Of a stretch of 64,000 nt of DNA, positions 54,073-64,000 are shown one piece after another; the first letter of the stretch is position 1, and each line of letters opens with the position of its first letter. A program made the position numbers and the translations under genes. A model generated the notes under the pieces. The model worked only from the letters and a program-made list of their open reading frames with translations, did not search any database and was not told the DNA's origin. The stretch is from assembly GCF_900169305.1 (NCBI RefSeq), contig NZ_FWDP01000004.1:62001-126000 (forward strand). The letters are read 5' to 3'. Source of the DNA: Marinilactibacillus piezotolerans (GTDB lineage: Bacteria > Bacillota > Bacilli > Lactobacillales > Carnobacteriaceae_A).

Positions 54073-54678
54073 ATGGCACGTTTTACAGGGTCATCTTGGA
54101 AAAGATCTCGTCGTTTAGGCATTTCTCTTTCAGGAACAGGTAAAGAATTAGCACGTCGTCCATACGCTCCAGGGCAACATGGACCAACAAGCCGTAACAA
54201 AGTTTCAGAATACGGAAGTCAATTAAGAGAGAAACAAAAACTACGTTATATGTATGGCGTTAACGAACGTCAATTCTTTAACTTATTTGTTAAAGCTGGT
54301 AAAATCCGCGAAGGTAAACACGGTGTTAACTTCATGATCTTACTAGAACAACGTTTAGACAATGTTGTTTACCGTCTTGGTCTTGCGACTACTCGTCGTC
54401 AAGCTCGTCAATTGGTAAACCACGGTCACATCACTGTTGATGGAAAACGCGTTGACATCCCTTCTTACAGCGTAAAAGTTGGACAAGTTGTTGGTGTTCG
54501 CGAAAAATCTAAAGATGTTAAAGTCATTAGAGAATCTGTTGAATCATTATATGGACGTCCTGACTTCGTTACTTTTGACGAAGAAAAATTAGAAGGTTCA
54601 TTGACACGTTTACCACTACGTGAAGAAATGCCTGCAGATATCGACGACTCTTACATTGTTGAATACTACAACCGTTAA
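54073..54678 (+). CDS. rpsD: 30S ribosomal protein S4
   Basis: The 201-residue uS4, a primary 16S rRNA binder. The [22 protein letters not shown] start and the S4 domain (about 91-155, [20 protein letters not shown] region) are typical. It has no zinc-binding cysteines, the usual C-minus form of Lactobacillales. Codon use is strongly biased to CGT and GGT, as in highly expressed genes. GGAGG precedes ATG 54073; a terminator follows. Confidence 0.98.
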   Translation: MARFTGSSWKRSRRLGISLSGTGKELARRPYAPGQHGPTSRNKVSEYGSQLREKQKLRYMYGVNERQFFNLFVKAGKIREGKHGVNFMILLEQRLDNVVYRLGLATTRRQARQLVNHGHITVDGKRVDIPSYSVKVGQVVGVREKSKDVKVIRESVESLYGRPDFVTFDEEKLEGSLTRLPLREEMPADIDDSYIVEYYNR

Positions 54679-54692
54679 TCTTGATTTATACA

Positions 54693-54721
54693 AAGTCTGC
54701 GCTTTTGCGCAGGCTTTTTTT
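54693..54721 (+). terminator. Terminator after rpsD
   Basis: AAGTCTGCGC, TTTT loop, GCGCAGGCTT and a T-run. Confidence 0.93.
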
Positions 54722-54741
54722 AGATGAAAAGCGGGAGAAAA

Positions 54742-55140
54742 ATGTTATTAGATTTTGGAGTAAAGGGACTGATTTTTAAAGACGGAAAGTTCCTTGCTGT
54801 ACATAAAGTAACCTTTCAAGACAAAAGGCTGGAATTGCCCGGCGGCAGAGTGGAGTATGGAGAAAGCATTGAAGAAACGCTGATAAGGGAAGTTAACGAA
54901 GAACTCGGACTGGAATTCGCCCCAGTCAAACTCATCGATACATGGAATTATATGAACGATACAAAAGACCATCAAGTAGCAGGGTTAATCTATTTGTGCA
55001 AAGTGATCGATGAAGAAAAAGCCATTCAGTTATCTGATGAGCACGATTATTACGAATGGGTATCGATATCAGAAGTATCAAGAATGAATGAAACTTTTTA
55101 TCCGGTAATGAAAAACTGGAAGTGGACGGAGTTATATTAG
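54742..55140 (+). CDS. Nudix hydrolase (MutT-like)
   Basis: A 132-residue Nudix protein. The box GGRVEYGESIEETLIREVNEELGL is at about residues 34-57 with all catalytic positions (GX5EX7REVxEELG). Substrate not predictable; candidates are modified nucleotides or sugar nucleotides. I prefer ATG 54742, which has GGGAG upstream; ATG 54724 falls at the edge of the rpsD terminator. No promoter is obvious, so it may be expressed by read-through. Confidence 0.88.
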   Translation: MLLDFGVKGLIFKDGKFLAVHKVTFQDKRLELPGGRVEYGESIEETLIREVNEELGLEFAPVKLIDTWNYMNDTKDHQVAGLIYLCKVIDEEKAIQLSDEHDYYEWVSISEVSRMNETFYPVMKNWKWTELY

Positions 55141-55146
55141 CGTAAA

Positions 55147-55188
55147 AAAAGACTAGCTTGGCTACTCAGTAGTCTCAAAACTAGTCTT
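55147..55188 (-). terminator. Terminator of the fRMsr gene, shared with the Nudix gene
   Basis: AAGACTAG and CTAGTCTT form a stem with a long loop; the T-run is on the minus strand. Confidence 0.75.
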
Positions 55189-55196
55189 ATTCAAGA

Positions 55197-55658
55197 TTAA
55201 ATATGTTTGATCAGTACGCGGACAAATTCTTCCAGCACTTCCTGATCTTCTTCGGTAAAACGATTTTTGATCGGCGCATCAATGTCTAACACACCAATCT
55301 GACGGCCGTCTTTAGTCACAGGGACGACAATTTCTGATTCGCTGGCAGCATCACAAGCAATATGGCCAGGAAAAGCATGGACATCAGGTACAAGATAAGT
55401 TTCCTGGTCTTTGTAAGCAGAACCGCAAACACCAGAGCCGTTCTTGATTCTTACACAGGCTACTTTTCCTTGAAAAGGTCCAAGAACAAGTTCTTTATCT
55501 GCCTCTTCCCAGAGATAAAATCCTGCCCAGTTGATATCCTTCAGTTGTTCGAAGAGCAGAGCAGAAGCATTACTCAGATTCGCAATCATGTTATTTTCGC
55601 CTTCAAGCAGTGCTTCCAGCTGTTTATTCAGCATATATTTAGGAGTGGAAGTTGACAT
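55197..55658 (-). CDS. msrC: Free methionine-(R)-sulfoxide reductase (GAF domain)
   Basis: A 153-residue GAF-domain reductase that repairs free methionine-R-sulfoxide. The catalytic cysteines C68 (KVACVRI), C78 (GVCGSA) and C102 (HIACD) are all present, as is VPDVHAFPGHI. It contributes to oxidative repair together with Tpx and the Spx system. Convergent with the Nudix gene, with its own terminator. Confidence 0.93.
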   Translation of the reverse strand: MSTSTPKYMLNKQLEALLEGENNMIANLSNASALLFEQLKDINWAGFYLWEEADKELVLGPFQGKVACVRIKNGSGVCGSAYKDQETYLVPDVHAFPGHIACDAASESEIVVPVTKDGRQIGVLDIDAPIKNRFTEEDQEVLEEFVRVLIKHI

Positions 55659-55848
55659 CTAATCACCTTTTCATTCAGATTTATACAATAACTAAAGCTA
55701 TCAACAAAAATGTTTAATTTTTGTAAAGCTATTTAATAGAATTTGCTAGTAAGTATAACATATTTCCTCAATGTTTGATATACTGTTAAGAAGAGAAAAG
55801 CAGGCAGAAAGTGTAGATGTTTCAAGAGCCTAGTCGGAGGGAATACAA

Positions 55849-57561
55849 ATGACGTTAAGAATCGTCGTGATCGTTTTAGTGCTATTGATTGTGGCACTAT
55901 ACATAGCAACGTATATAATCAGAAAAAAATATTATCGAACCATTGACGAACTGGATGCAAAAAAAGCAAAAATCATGAAGGAATTTCCCATAGAAAAGAT
56001 TCAGTCGATCAATCATAAAAGTATGACTGGCCAGTCTCAAGAAACGGCTGAAGAGTTGAAAGCTAAATGGGACCGCATTGAAACGAAAGAATTCCCAATG
56101 GTCGAAAGCCTTCTATTTGAAGCAGAGCAAGCAACTGATCGTTACCGGTTTAAAAAGTCCAGAACGGAACAAGAAGCGGCTGAAGGAAAAATACGCGAAG
56201 TTGGCGATGCTTTAAAGACGTTGAATCTCTCATTAGATGAACTGATGAAGCGCGAAGAAGACAATCTGAAAAAAATAGAAAACATTAAAAAACGGTATCA
56301 TACGATTCGAAAAGAGTTACTAGCTAAAAGCTTTTCGTTCGGCAGAGCCGTCGATGCATTGGAAGAGAACCTAGGTACGATGGAACATGACTTCTCTGTT
56401 TTTTCTAATCTGACAGCTGAAGGAGATCATGAAGAAGCCAATCAGCTGCTGAGACAGCTGGAAGAAACGATCGACAATATGGAAACCTTGATGGAAGAAA
56501 TCCCTGAACTGTTAACTGTGATTGATGATGAAATATCTGAACAGGTTCAAGAGCTTGAAGGCGGATATCAATCTCTTAAAGACGAAGGATATGTATTTCC
56601 GGATGATTCTATAAAAGAAGATTTGGCTCAAGTCTACGTGAAATTGGAAAGTATCAGTACACATATCGGTGCATTGGAAGTGAGTCATGCTAGATCTGAA
56701 ATCAGCTCGCTGGAAGAAAAAATTGATCAGACTTATGACAAACTAGAACTTGAAATAGAGTCTAGAGAAGAAGTAAAGGAACTGACCGACCAAATAAGAA
56801 AAATCTTCCATTATTTGAAGGAACAAAATCGAAAATTATTTATCGAAATCGATCGGCTTTCTCAAAGCTATGTACTGAATCATGAAGAAGCTGAAAAATC
56901 TGATCAATCTCAGCGTATGATCGAAACAGAAGAATCTAAATATATGAAAATTGCAGAGCTGCTTGCTGAAGATCGCTTGCCTTTTTCAGAAGCGAGTCAG
57001 CAGTTGAACCATATATTCGATCAACTGGAAACGGTCAATGATCAAATCCAGGCAGTCAGCCAGAATCTGAAAGATTATCGAAACAGCGAACTGGAAATCA
57101 AGGCGGATCTGGAAGAAATGGAAAATGCCATGCGCGAAATGAAACGTTATGTAGAGAGCAAACACTTACCCGGTTTACCGGGAAGTTATTTAGACTTCTT
57201 CTTCTACACGACAGATCATATTGAGCAATTGAGTCAGTCGATCGCTGCACCGAAGCTGGATATGAAAGAAGTGTTCAGACTGCATGAAATGTGTGAAGAT
57301 GATGTCGAGCAGCTAGCGAAAGACACGGACGAATTGGTAGACCAGGCTGTGTTAAGTGAATTAGTCAGTCAACGACTATACCGACATAAGACAGAGCATA
57401 GTGAAGTATTGGAAACCATTAAGTATAGTCGCAACCTATTTTCAGAAGAGTATGATTATGAAACCTCTTTGAAAATGGTCCGAGAAAAGCTGGAGGCTAT
57501 TGAACCAGGTGCATTCCAAGAAGTAAAGGATCAATATCTAAAAGAAAAAAATTTCAATTAA
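55849..57561 (+). CDS. ezrA: Septation ring formation regulator EzrA
   Basis: A 570-residue protein with one N-terminal helix (about 3-23) and a cytoplasmic spectrin-like coiled-coil domain over the rest. It restricts Z-ring formation to midcell and interacts with FtsZ, whose C-terminal peptide is intact at 41.6 kb. GGAGGG precedes ATG 55849. It is not linked to the dcw cluster but precedes iscS-thiI, as in Bacillus. Confidence 0.95.
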   Translation: MTLRIVVIVLVLLIVALYIATYIIRKKYYRTIDELDAKKAKIMKEFPIEKIQSINHKSMTGQSQETAEELKAKWDRIETKEFPMVESLLFEAEQATDRYRFKKSRTEQEAAEGKIREVGDALKTLNLSLDELMKREEDNLKKIENIKKRYHTIRKELLAKSFSFGRAVDALEENLGTMEHDFSVFSNLTAEGDHEEANQLLRQLEETIDNMETLMEEIPELLTVIDDEISEQVQELEGGYQSLKDEGYVFPDDSIKEDLAQVYVKLESISTHIGALEVSHARSEISSLEEKIDQTYDKLELEIESREEVKELTDQIRKIFHYLKEQNRKLFIEIDRLSQSYVLNHEEAEKSDQSQRMIETEESKYMKIAELLAEDRLPFSEASQQLNHIFDQLETVNDQIQAVSQNLKDYRNSELEIKADLEEMENAMREMKRYVESKHLPGLPGSYLDFFFYTTDHIEQLSQSIAAPKLDMKEVFRLHEMCEDDVEQLAKDTDELVDQAVLSELVSQRLYRHKTEHSEVLETIKYSRNLFSEEYDYETSLKMVREKLEAIEPGAFQEVKDQYLKEKNFN

Positions 57562-57574
57562 AAGAGAAGCTCAG

Positions 57575-57616
57575 GAGCCTGAATGTGATATAAATTTCAC
57601 ATTCAGGCTCTTTTTT
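57575..57616 (+). terminator. Terminator after ezrA
   Basis: GAGCCTGAATGTGA and TCACATTCAGGCTC form a perfect 14-bp stem followed by six T residues. Confidence 0.95.
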
Positions 57617-57620
57617 CTAG

Positions 57621-57648
57621 TTGAAGCTTTCTGAAAATTTGCTATAAT
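57621..57648 (+). promoter_or_regulatory. iscS-thiI promoter
   Basis: TTGAAG, 16 bases, TATAAT, 70 bases before iscS. Confidence 0.6.
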
Positions 57649-57718
57649 GTATACCGTTTGATAATTAACAGCATCGGATGAAAGTTATAAATAGAAGAAG
57701 TATAGAAAGAGTGCAGAT

Positions 57719-58858
57719 ATGATATATTTTGATAACAGTGCAACAACGAAAATCGATTCTTCTGTATTGGATACCTATAATAAAGTCAGCAAAGCTTATT
57801 TCGGAAATCCATCCAGTTTACATGACCTTGGGGAAACGACGACAGGGTTGCTGACACAATCTAGAAAACTGATAGCCAATCTGATCGGTGTAAAAGAAGG
57901 AGAAATCTACTTTACCAGCGGAGGCACGGAAGGCGATAACTGGGTTATAAAAGGAACAGCGTTTGAAAAAGCCGCCTACGGTAAACATCTCATAACGTCA
58001 GAAATTGAGCATCCCGCAGTTAAAGAATCGATAAAACAGCTGCAAAGAATGGGATGGGAAGTCACTTATCTGCCTGTTGACAAGAATGGGGTCGTTTCAG
58101 TCAAGGAGTTAAAAGCCGCTTTAAGAGAAGAGACGGTTCTGGTTTCGGTAATGGCTGTTAACAATGAAACCGGCAGTATTCAACCCATTGATGCTATAGG
58201 AACTGTTTTAAAAGACTATCCTTCTGTTCATTTTCATGTAGATGCGGTACAAGCCGTTGGAAAAGTTGACTTTCGCATAGGAGAGAATAGCCGCGTAGAT
58301 ATGGCTGTCTTTTCAGGTCATAAATTTCATGGACCTCGTGGAACAGGGTTTGTGTATGTGAAACAAGGCCGCAAGCTGGAATCCTTAATGAGCGGCGGTG
58401 GTCAAGAGACAGGACAGCGCAGCGGTACAGAAAATGTTCCAGGAATTGTTGCCATGGCAAAAGCTTTGAAAATTGCGATGGAGCAGCAAAGCGAAAAGCA
58501 AGGAAAAATGCGTAAGTTGATGGATTCCCTTCGTCAGTATTTATCTTCATTAGATTTTGTCACCATCTTTACCCCTGAAGAAAGTGCACCGCATATTCTA
58601 TGCTTCGGCATAAAAGGAATAAAGGGAGAAGTAACCGTTCATGCTTTGGAAAAAGAAGGGATCTTTGTTTCGACAACGAGTGCCTGCTCCAGTAAAAAGC
58701 AAGCTGAATCCAGTACACTTACTGCGATGGGCATCCCTAAATCAGTGGCTGAGACGGCTATCCGAGTTAGCCTGACGGATTTGAATACACAAGAGGAAAT
58801 GAATAGATTTGTCGATACATTCAATACCATATATCAATCATTCAAAGTGATCCAATAG
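57719..58858 (+). CDS. iscS: Cysteine desulfurase (IscS/NifZ-like)
   Basis: A 379-residue PLP enzyme that removes sulfur from cysteine as persulfide. The PLP lysine is K202 in SGHKFHG and the active cysteine C323 in TSACSSK. ATG 57719 has only a weak AGAAAGAG site. It is followed by thiI after 14 bases; in Bacillus the neighbouring desulfurase (NifZ) supplies ThiI for tRNA 4-thiouridine, so the same pairing is likely here. Confidence 0.95.
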   Translation: MIYFDNSATTKIDSSVLDTYNKVSKAYFGNPSSLHDLGETTTGLLTQSRKLIANLIGVKEGEIYFTSGGTEGDNWVIKGTAFEKAAYGKHLITSEIEHPAVKESIKQLQRMGWEVTYLPVDKNGVVSVKELKAALREETVLVSVMAVNNETGSIQPIDAIGTVLKDYPSVHFHVDAVQAVGKVDFRIGENSRVDMAVFSGHKFHGPRGTGFVYVKQGRKLESLMSGGGQETGQRSGTENVPGIVAMAKALKIAMEQQSEKQGKMRKLMDSLRQYLSSLDFVTIFTPEESAPHILCFGIKGIKGEVTVHALEKEGIFVSTTSACSSKKQAESSTLTAMGIPKSVAETAIRVSLTDLNTQEEMNRFVDTFNTIYQSFKVIQ

Positions 58859-58872
58859 AATAGAGGGAAACC

Positions 58873-60087
58873 ATGATTACAGAAGTAATGGCAAGATACG
58901 GTGAGTTATCCACAAAAGGAAAAAATCGTAAACAATTTATAAAACAGTTAGGCAATAATGTCAGAGCAGCTTTTGAAGGCTCTCCAAATTTGAAAATCAA
59001 GGCCCACAGAGACCGTCTGCATATCGAACTGAACGGAGAAGAAGCTGAACCCGTAATAGAACGCTTGAGTATGATCTTTGGGATTCAAACGATTTCCCCG
59101 GTCGTTAAAACGGAAAAATCAATTGAAGCAGCTAAAACAGCCGCATTATTTTTAGTACAATCTCAATTTTCACCTGGAAAGTCTTTTAAAATCACGACTA
59201 GAAGAGCAGACCATAACTGGGAATATGACACAAATGAAGTAAACCAGCTATTAGGAGACTATATTTATAAGGCCATTCCCGGTATTCAAGTTAAGATGAA
59301 AAATCCTTCTATCAATGTTCGAGTAGAAGTCAGATTGGATGGATTATTTATTTCTGTAGATTCTACTAAGGGTGCTGGAGGATTACCGACCGGAACAAGC
59401 GGAAAAGGTATGTTGATGCTGTCTGGTGGAATTGATTCTCCAGTAGCCGGATATTTGGCAATGAAAAAAGGAATCAATCTTGAGGCAGTACATTTTCATA
59501 GTCCGCCTTACACAAGTCCTCAGGCACTGCAAAAAGCAAAAGACCTTGCAGAAAAATTAACAAAATTTTCTGGACCGATACCCTTTATCGAAGTGCCATT
59601 CACAGAAATCCAAGAAACCATCAAGCAGCATGTACCTCAAGGCTATATCATGACGATCACTCGTCGTATGATGATGAGGATAACGGACCAATTGCGCGAG
59701 CAGAGAGAAGGTCTGGCTATTGTAAATGGAGAGTCGCTTGGACAAGTTGCTTCTCAGACAATGGAAAGTATGGCTGTCATCAACGAAGTTACTCATGCAC
59801 CGATATTAAGACCATTGATATCAATGGATAAAACAGAAATCATTGAGTTGGCAGAAAAAATCGATACATTTGATTTAGCTATTTTACCGTATGAAGACTG
59901 CTGTACGATTTTCACACCGCCAAAGCCTAGAACAAAACCAAAGTTGAAACATGTTTTGGAAATTGAAGAAAAGATGGACGTCGAAGGTCTGGTGCAAAGA
60001 GCGGTCGCTGGTATTCAGATGGAAGAAATCTCTGAAAACACAAATCAGGATACTAAACAGAAACAGTTATTTGAGAATCTTCTGTAG
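58873..60087 (+). CDS. thiI: tRNA 4-thiouridine synthase ThiI
   Basis: A 404-residue enzyme that makes 4-thiouridine at position 8 of tRNA. A ferredoxin-like and THUMP domain (about 1-165) precede the PP-loop SGGIDS (184-189). It ends without a rhodanese domain, as in Bacillus; the CC pair near 342 (DCCTIF) may carry the sulfur. GAGGG precedes ATG 58873. Operon with iscS. Confidence 0.95.
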   Translation: MITEVMARYGELSTKGKNRKQFIKQLGNNVRAAFEGSPNLKIKAHRDRLHIELNGEEAEPVIERLSMIFGIQTISPVVKTEKSIEAAKTAALFLVQSQFSPGKSFKITTRRADHNWEYDTNEVNQLLGDYIYKAIPGIQVKMKNPSINVRVEVRLDGLFISVDSTKGAGGLPTGTSGKGMLMLSGGIDSPVAGYLAMKKGINLEAVHFHSPPYTSPQALQKAKDLAEKLTKFSGPIPFIEVPFTEIQETIKQHVPQGYIMTITRRMMMRITDQLREQREGLAIVNGESLGQVASQTMESMAVINEVTHAPILRPLISMDKTEIIELAEKIDTFDLAILPYEDCCTIFTPPKPRTKPKLKHVLEIEEKMDVEGLVQRAVAGIQMEEISENTNQDTKQKQLFENLL

Positions 60088-60093
60088 TTTTTG

Positions 60094-60123
60094 TTGTACA
60101 ATCTCTAGTTAGAACGTTAAAAT
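60094..60123 (+). promoter_or_regulatory. Candidate tpx promoter
   Basis: TTGTAC, 18 bases, TAAAAT; the start would lie just before the tpx ribosome-binding site. A second TATAAT is at 60127-60132. Confidence 0.45.
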
Positions 60124-60156
60124 AAATATAATACTAGATAGAAAGAGGTTGTTCAC

Positions 60157-60660
60157 ATGGATGTAATGATGAAAGGTAAACAGCTTGCGACAAATTCAAC
60201 CGTTCCAAACAAAGGGGATCAGGCACCGGATTTTTCTTTAAAAGATCTGAATGATCAAACAGTCACCTTATCAGAGCATAAAGGAGAGGTTGTCTTGATC
60301 AGTACTTTCCCTGATATCAACACAAGTACTTGCTCCAGACAGACGGCACGGTTCAATGATATGGCAAGTTCTCTGGATAGTACCCGTATCTTGTCCATTT
60401 CTACAAATACTGTAGAAGAACAAAAAGAATGGTGTGCAGCTAAACAAATCGATATGGATCTGCTTCATGATAGCGATCGATCTTTTTCTAAAGCGTATGG
60501 ATTGTATATTGAAGAACTGGATAAAACGGCAAGAGCTGTATTCGTTTTGAATCGAAGCGGTCAAATTGTTTATAGAGAAGTCGTTAAAGAAATGTCTGAA
60601 GATCCGAATTATGAAGAAGCCATTGCAGCTGCCAGACATGAAGAAGCGGAATTGTCTTAA
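60157..60660 (+). CDS. tpx: Thiol peroxidase Tpx
   Basis: A 167-residue atypical 2-Cys peroxiredoxin reducing hydroperoxides with thioredoxin. The peroxidatic C59 lies in NTSTCSRQT and the resolving C93 in EWCAAKQ. Typical family length. AAGAGG precedes ATG 60157. It lies between thiI and the valS T-box and probably has its own promoter. Tpx is a common Spx target, but no Spx element was identified. Confidence 0.95.
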   Translation: MDVMMKGKQLATNSTVPNKGDQAPDFSLKDLNDQTVTLSEHKGEVVLISTFPDINTSTCSRQTARFNDMASSLDSTRILSISTNTVEEQKEWCAAKQIDMDLLHDSDRSFSKAYGLYIEELDKTARAVFVLNRSGQIVYREVVKEMSEDPNYEEAIAAARHEEAELS

Positions 60661-60721
60661 AGAAAAGCTTTCTTTTCAAATGCTGGTCTGATAGAATATA
60701 CAACATAATAAAATCACATTG

Positions 60722-60974
60722 AGCGATGATCAAGAGGAGTATCGAACAGATTCTGTTATAGAGAACGGGTGCATGGTGAAAATCCCGTATAGAATGGTTT
60801 GAGAAGTAGCTTGTGAGCCAACAGAGTGAACATTAGTAGCTTTGTTTGAAGTAACGGGTCATTACCCCCGTTTATGAAGAGGACTGAAAGGATAAATGTT
60901 TCAGTCAATTTAGGTGGTACCGCGAATGAGAAGCATTCGTCCTATTGTGAAAACATTAGGATGGATGCTTTTTT
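60722..60974 (+). ncRNA. T-box riboswitch (valine) upstream of valS
   Basis: The T-box core AGGTGGTACCGCG is at 60912-60924. A candidate GTA valine specifier followed by G is at 60806-60808. The terminator is AAGCATTCGTCCTA with TAGGATGGATGCTT (60931-60970) and a T-run. This explains the 360-base gap between tpx and valS. Stem I limits are approximate. Confidence 0.92.
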
Positions 60975-61020
60975 AATGCAGTCGTTCAATACTTAATGAA
61001 AATGAAGGAGTCGATAGACA

Positions 61021-63672
61021 ATGGCAGAAGAACTAGAAATGTCCACAAAGTATCAGCCGACTGAAGTTGAAGCCGGCAGATATGAAAAATGGCTGGAAAT
61101 GGATTTATTTAAGCCAAATGAAGATCCATCAGCGGAACCGTATTCCATTGTTATCCCACCGCCCAATGTAACGGGGAAACTGCATCTTGGACATGCTTGG
61201 GATACAACATTGCAGGATATTATTATCCGTCAAAAGAGAATGCAGGGTTACGATACTTTATGGCTGCCGGGGATGGATCACGCAGGGATCGCAACTCAGG
61301 CAAAAGTAGAAGAAAAATTAGCTCAAGACGGTATTTCCCGCTATGATCTGGGACGAGAAAAGTTCCTTGAAAAAGTATGGGATTGGAAAGAAGAATATGC
61401 AGGGAACATACGTGATCAATGGGCAAAAGTAGGGATTTCTGTAGATTACAGCCGTGAACGATTTACCTTGGATGAAGGACTGAATAAAGCTGTAAATAAG
61501 GTGTTTGTTGACTTATATAATAAAGGCTTGATCTACCGCGGCGAGTATATTATCAACTGGGATCCGAAAGCGCAGACTGCGTTGTCTGACATTGAAGTAG
61601 AGCATAAAGAAGTTAATGGCGCTTTTTATCATATGCGTTATCCTTTAACAGATGGATCAGGCGAAGTAGAGATTGCAACCACTCGTCCTGAAACGATGCT
61701 GGGGGATACAGCAGTAGCGGTCCATCCGGAAGATGAACGCTATCAGCATCTGATCGGGAAAACACTGACCCTTCCTTTAGTCGGCAGAGAGCTGCCGATC
61801 ATAGCAGATGACTATGTAGAAATGGAATTCGGAACAGGTGTCGTTAAAATTACACCCGCACATGATCCCAATGACTTTGAAATCGGCAATCGCCACAACC
61901 TGACGCGGATAAATGTTATGAACAATGACGGAACGATGAATGATCAAGCTGGAGACTATGCCGGAATGGAGCGCTTTGCAGCTAGAAAACAAATCATCAA
62001 AGACTTGAAAGAACAAGAATATTTAATCAAAGTTGAAGATATGGTTCACAGCGTCGGTCACTCTGAACGAACAGGGGTTGTTGTAGAACCGAGATTGTCT
62101 ACACAGTGGTTCGTTAAAATGGGGCCATTGTCTGAACAAGCCCTAAATAATCAGAATACAGAGAATAAGGTCAATTTTGTACCGGAACGTTTTGAAAAGA
62201 CATTCAACAATTGGATGGAAAATGTCCATGACTGGGTTATTTCAAGACAATTATGGTGGGGTCATAGAATTCCGGCATGGTACCATAATGAAACTGGAGA
62301 AATCTATGTAGGAGAAGCAGCACCGGAAGATGCAGAAAACTGGTCACAAGATAATGATGTACTGGACACTTGGTTCAGTTCTGCTTTATGGCCATTTTCA
62401 ACCATGGGCTGGCCAGATATAGATGCTGGAGACTTTAAACGTTATTTCCCTACCAGCACTTTGGTAACAGGATATGACATAATCTTCTTCTGGGTCAGCA
62501 GAATGATTTTCCAGAGTTTAGAATTCACTGACGAGCGCCCCTTTAAACATGTCTTGATCCACGGACTGATCCGAGATGAACAAGGCCGCAAGATGAGTAA
62601 ATCACTTGGAAACGGAATCGACCCCATGGAAGTCATTGACCAGTATGGTGCTGATGCTTTGCGCTGGTTCTTATCTAATGGATCTGCTCCAGGGCAGGAT
62701 GTTCGTTTCAGTTATGAAAAAATGGATGCTGCCTGGAATTTTATCAATAAAATCTGGAATGCCAGCCGTTATGTCATTATGAACTTGGAAGACTTCAAGT
62801 ATGAAGACATCAACTTGACAGGCGAAAAAGGAATTGCAGATAAGTGGATCTTAGCGCGCTTGAATGAAGTCATCGGGCAGGTAACGGATCTTTTTGAAAA
62901 GTTCGAGTTCGGAGAAGCCGGACGTGCTTTATATAAATTCATTTGGGATGATTATTGTGACTGGTATATCGAAATGAGTAAAGAAATTCTCTTCAACGGT
63001 ACCGACGAAGAGAAGAATACAACAAGAAGCGTATTAGTCCATGTTCTGGATCAGACATTACGCTTACTGCACCCAATTATGCCATTTGTAACAGAGGAAA
63101 TCTGGGAAAATATGCCGCATGTCGGAGAATCACTGGTTGTGGCAGCTTATCCTGAACCAGAAGAAGACTTTGATGATTCTATTGCTATCTCAAATATGGA
63201 TATGCTGATCGAACTGATTCGTGCTGTGAGAACCATCAGAGCAGAGGTAAATCGTCCATTATCGAAGCCGATCGATATCTTGATCAAAGCGAAAAGCGAT
63301 CAAGAGAAAGCTTTCCTTACTGAAAACAGCAGCTTTATCGAACGCTTCTGTAATCCGGAAACACTGAGAATTGATACAGAGATCGATGTACCGGATGAAG
63401 TGAAGACAGCTGTTGTCAGCGGAGCTGAATTATTTTTACCTCTAGCAGGACTTGTTGATGTGGATGAAGAAATTGGACGCTTAGAAAAAGAGTTGGATAA
63501 ATGGTCTAAGGAAATCAAACGAGTTGAAGGCAAGTTAGCAAACGAGAAGTTCGTGCAGAATGCACCTGAAAAAGTTGTCGAAGAAGAGCGCAGCAAAGGA
63601 GAAGAATATCGCCAGCGTCATGCAGCCGTTTCTGAGCAACTTGAAAAACTTAAAGGATTAAAAGGAGCTTAA
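61021..63672 (+). CDS. valS: Valine--tRNA ligase
   Basis: An 883-residue class Ia synthetase. HIGH is HLGH (55-58), KMSKS lies in [10 protein letters not shown] (about 525), with CP1 editing domain between. The C-terminal coiled-coil tRNA-binding arm (about 815-883, rich in Glu and Lys) is present. AAGGAG precedes ATG 61021. T-box control upstream; the HAD gene starts 2 bases after its stop. Confidence 0.97.
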   Translation: MAEELEMSTKYQPTEVEAGRYEKWLEMDLFKPNEDPSAEPYSIVIPPPNVTGKLHLGHAWDTTLQDIIIRQKRMQGYDTLWLPGMDHAGIATQAKVEEKLAQDGISRYDLGREKFLEKVWDWKEEYAGNIRDQWAKVGISVDYSRERFTLDEGLNKAVNKVFVDLYNKGLIYRGEYIINWDPKAQTALSDIEVEHKEVNGAFYHMRYPLTDGSGEVEIATTRPETMLGDTAVAVHPEDERYQHLIGKTLTLPLVGRELPIIADDYVEMEFGTGVVKITPAHDPNDFEIGNRHNLTRINVMNNDGTMNDQAGDYAGMERFAARKQIIKDLKEQEYLIKVEDMVHSVGHSERTGVVVEPRLSTQWFVKMGPLSEQALNNQNTENKVNFVPERFEKTFNNWMENVHDWVISRQLWWGHRIPAWYHNETGEIYVGEAAPEDAENWSQDNDVLDTWFSSALWPFSTMGWPDIDAGDFKRYFPTSTLVTGYDIIFFWVSRMIFQSLEFTDERPFKHVLIHGLIRDEQGRKMSKSLGNGIDPMEVIDQYGADALRWFLSNGSAPGQDVRFSYEKMDAAWNFINKIWNASRYVIMNLEDFKYEDINLTGEKGIADKWILARLNEVIGQVTDLFEKFEFGEAGRALYKFIWDDYCDWYIEMSKEILFNGTDEEKNTTRSVLVHVLDQTLRLLHPIMPFVTEEIWENMPHVGESLVVAAYPEPEEDFDDSIAISNMDMLIELIRAVRTIRAEVNRPLSKPIDILIKAKSDQEKAFLTENSSFIERFCNPETLRIDTEIDVPDEVKTAVVSGAELFLPLAGLVDVDEEIGRLEKELDKWSKEIKRVEGKLANEKFVQNAPEKVVEEERSKGEEYRQRHAAVSEQLEKLKGLKGA

Positions 63673-63673
63673 T

Positions 63674-64000
63674 ATGAGCCGTGTAAAAGCTGTAATTTTT
63701 GATATGGATGGATTAATGTTTGATACCGAGACTATTTATTATCAATCCAATCAAGCCACTGCTGATTCAATCGGTCTGCCGTTCAATTATGCTTTTTATG
63801 AAAAGTATATCGGGACCAGTGAAAAAGACTTTTTCAATGCGCTTCACAATGAGCATCATGATGAAAAGCTGGTTCAGTTGTTCATTGAGAAAAGCAAGAT
63901 TGATATCGAGACTGCATTATTAGCAAAACCGCTGCCTCAAAAGAAAGGCCTGCGCGCTTTGCTGGACTATCTTAAGGAGAAAGAAATCGAAATGGTGGTA
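63674..64000 (+). CDS. HAD-superfamily phosphatase (beta-phosphoglucomutase-like), 5' part
   Basis: Starts at ATG 63674 with AAAGGAG upstream and runs open to the window end (109 codons). It begins MSRVKAVIFDMDGLMFDTE: the HAD motif I DxDG is seen as DMDG (10-13), followed by a helical cap region. This is the sugar-phosphatase/phosphoglucomutase type; substrate unknown. It follows valS after 1 base and is probably in its operon. The rest lies outside the window. Confidence 0.85.
   Translation, partial: MSRVKAVIFDMDGLMFDTETIYYQSNQATADSIGLPFNYAFYEKYIGTSEKDFFNALHNEHHDEKLVQLFIEKSKIDIETALLAKPLPQKKGLRALLDYLKEKEIEMVV

Noticed and set aside
63720-63923. A 67-codon plus-strand frame at the right edge
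   Set aside because: It is in a different frame from the HAD gene that starts at 63674 with a good ribosome-binding site and a DxDG motif; the HAD gene is the real one.
1-64000. Mobile elements, prophage, toxin-antitoxin, restriction or CRISPR loci
   Set aside because: No such proteins or repeat arrays are visible; all genes fit a conserved chromosomal backbone with uniform composition.

Overview
The window is a low-GC, densely packed stretch of core chromosome from a Firmicute. The best fit is Lactobacillales, probably a Carnobacteriaceae-like lactic acid bacterium. Reasons: the order spx-mecA-coiA-pepF-spxH-relQ-nadK-rluD, the block yqeG-yqeH-yhbY-nadD-yqeK-rsfS-yqeM-tmcAL, an S4 protein without zinc cysteines, DUF3397 between rpmF and mraZ, an N-terminally extended NadD, ClpE with CtsR operators, and two T-box leaders. 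Strong Shine-Dalgarno sites, sigma-A promoters and U-tailed terminators are everywhere. I see no transposase, integrase, phage gene, CRISPR array, rRNA or tRNA. The genus is an inference.

Layout. 1-2.8 kb: end of a HemY-like FAD oxidase, an MBL-fold hydrolase and a lipoate ligase. 3-12 kb: Spx, its neighbouring proteolysis and competence genes (MecA, CoiA, PepF, SpxH), then CYTH protein, RelQ, NadK and an RluA-family pseudouridine synthase. 12-22.8 kb: GNAT, AI-2E-family permease, RF3, ClpE (CtsR-controlled), HPr and enzyme I, a beta-hydroxyacid dehydrogenase, an aminotransferase and YkuJ. 22.9-29.5 kb: ribosome assembly, NAD and tRNA modification operon, then yceD-rpmF. 29.6-44 kb: the division and cell wall (dcw) cluster from mraZ to divIVA. 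44-47 kb: T-box-controlled ileS. 47-56 kb: cold shock protein, GlsB-type membrane protein, telA-xpaC, nudF-small membrane protein-mtnN, DUF1054, an aeRF1-like protein, rpsD with its leader, Nudix, fRMsr. 55.8-64 kb: ezrA, iscS-thiI, tpx, T-box-controlled valS and the start of a HAD phosphatase gene.

How the parts work together. The left third holds a proteolysis-linked stress circuit: Spx (redox regulator), SpxH (its ClpXP adaptor), MecA (Clp adaptor) and ClpE. A near-perfect PerR-type operator lies on one spx promoter. The middle holds ribosome maturation factors (YqeH, YhbY, RsfS) and the complete mraZ-divIVA division block. The right third couples tRNA charging (ileS, valS) and sulfur transfer to tRNA (IscS-ThiI) with thiol repair (Tpx, fRMsr).

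I did not find an undescribed multi-gene system. The most interesting signals are regulatory: the spx PerR-like box, structured leaders of mecA and spxH, palindromes at the AI-2E-family, ptsH, ftsA, divIVA and csp promoters, and a few poorly characterised proteins (aeRF1-like protein, small basic membrane protein).
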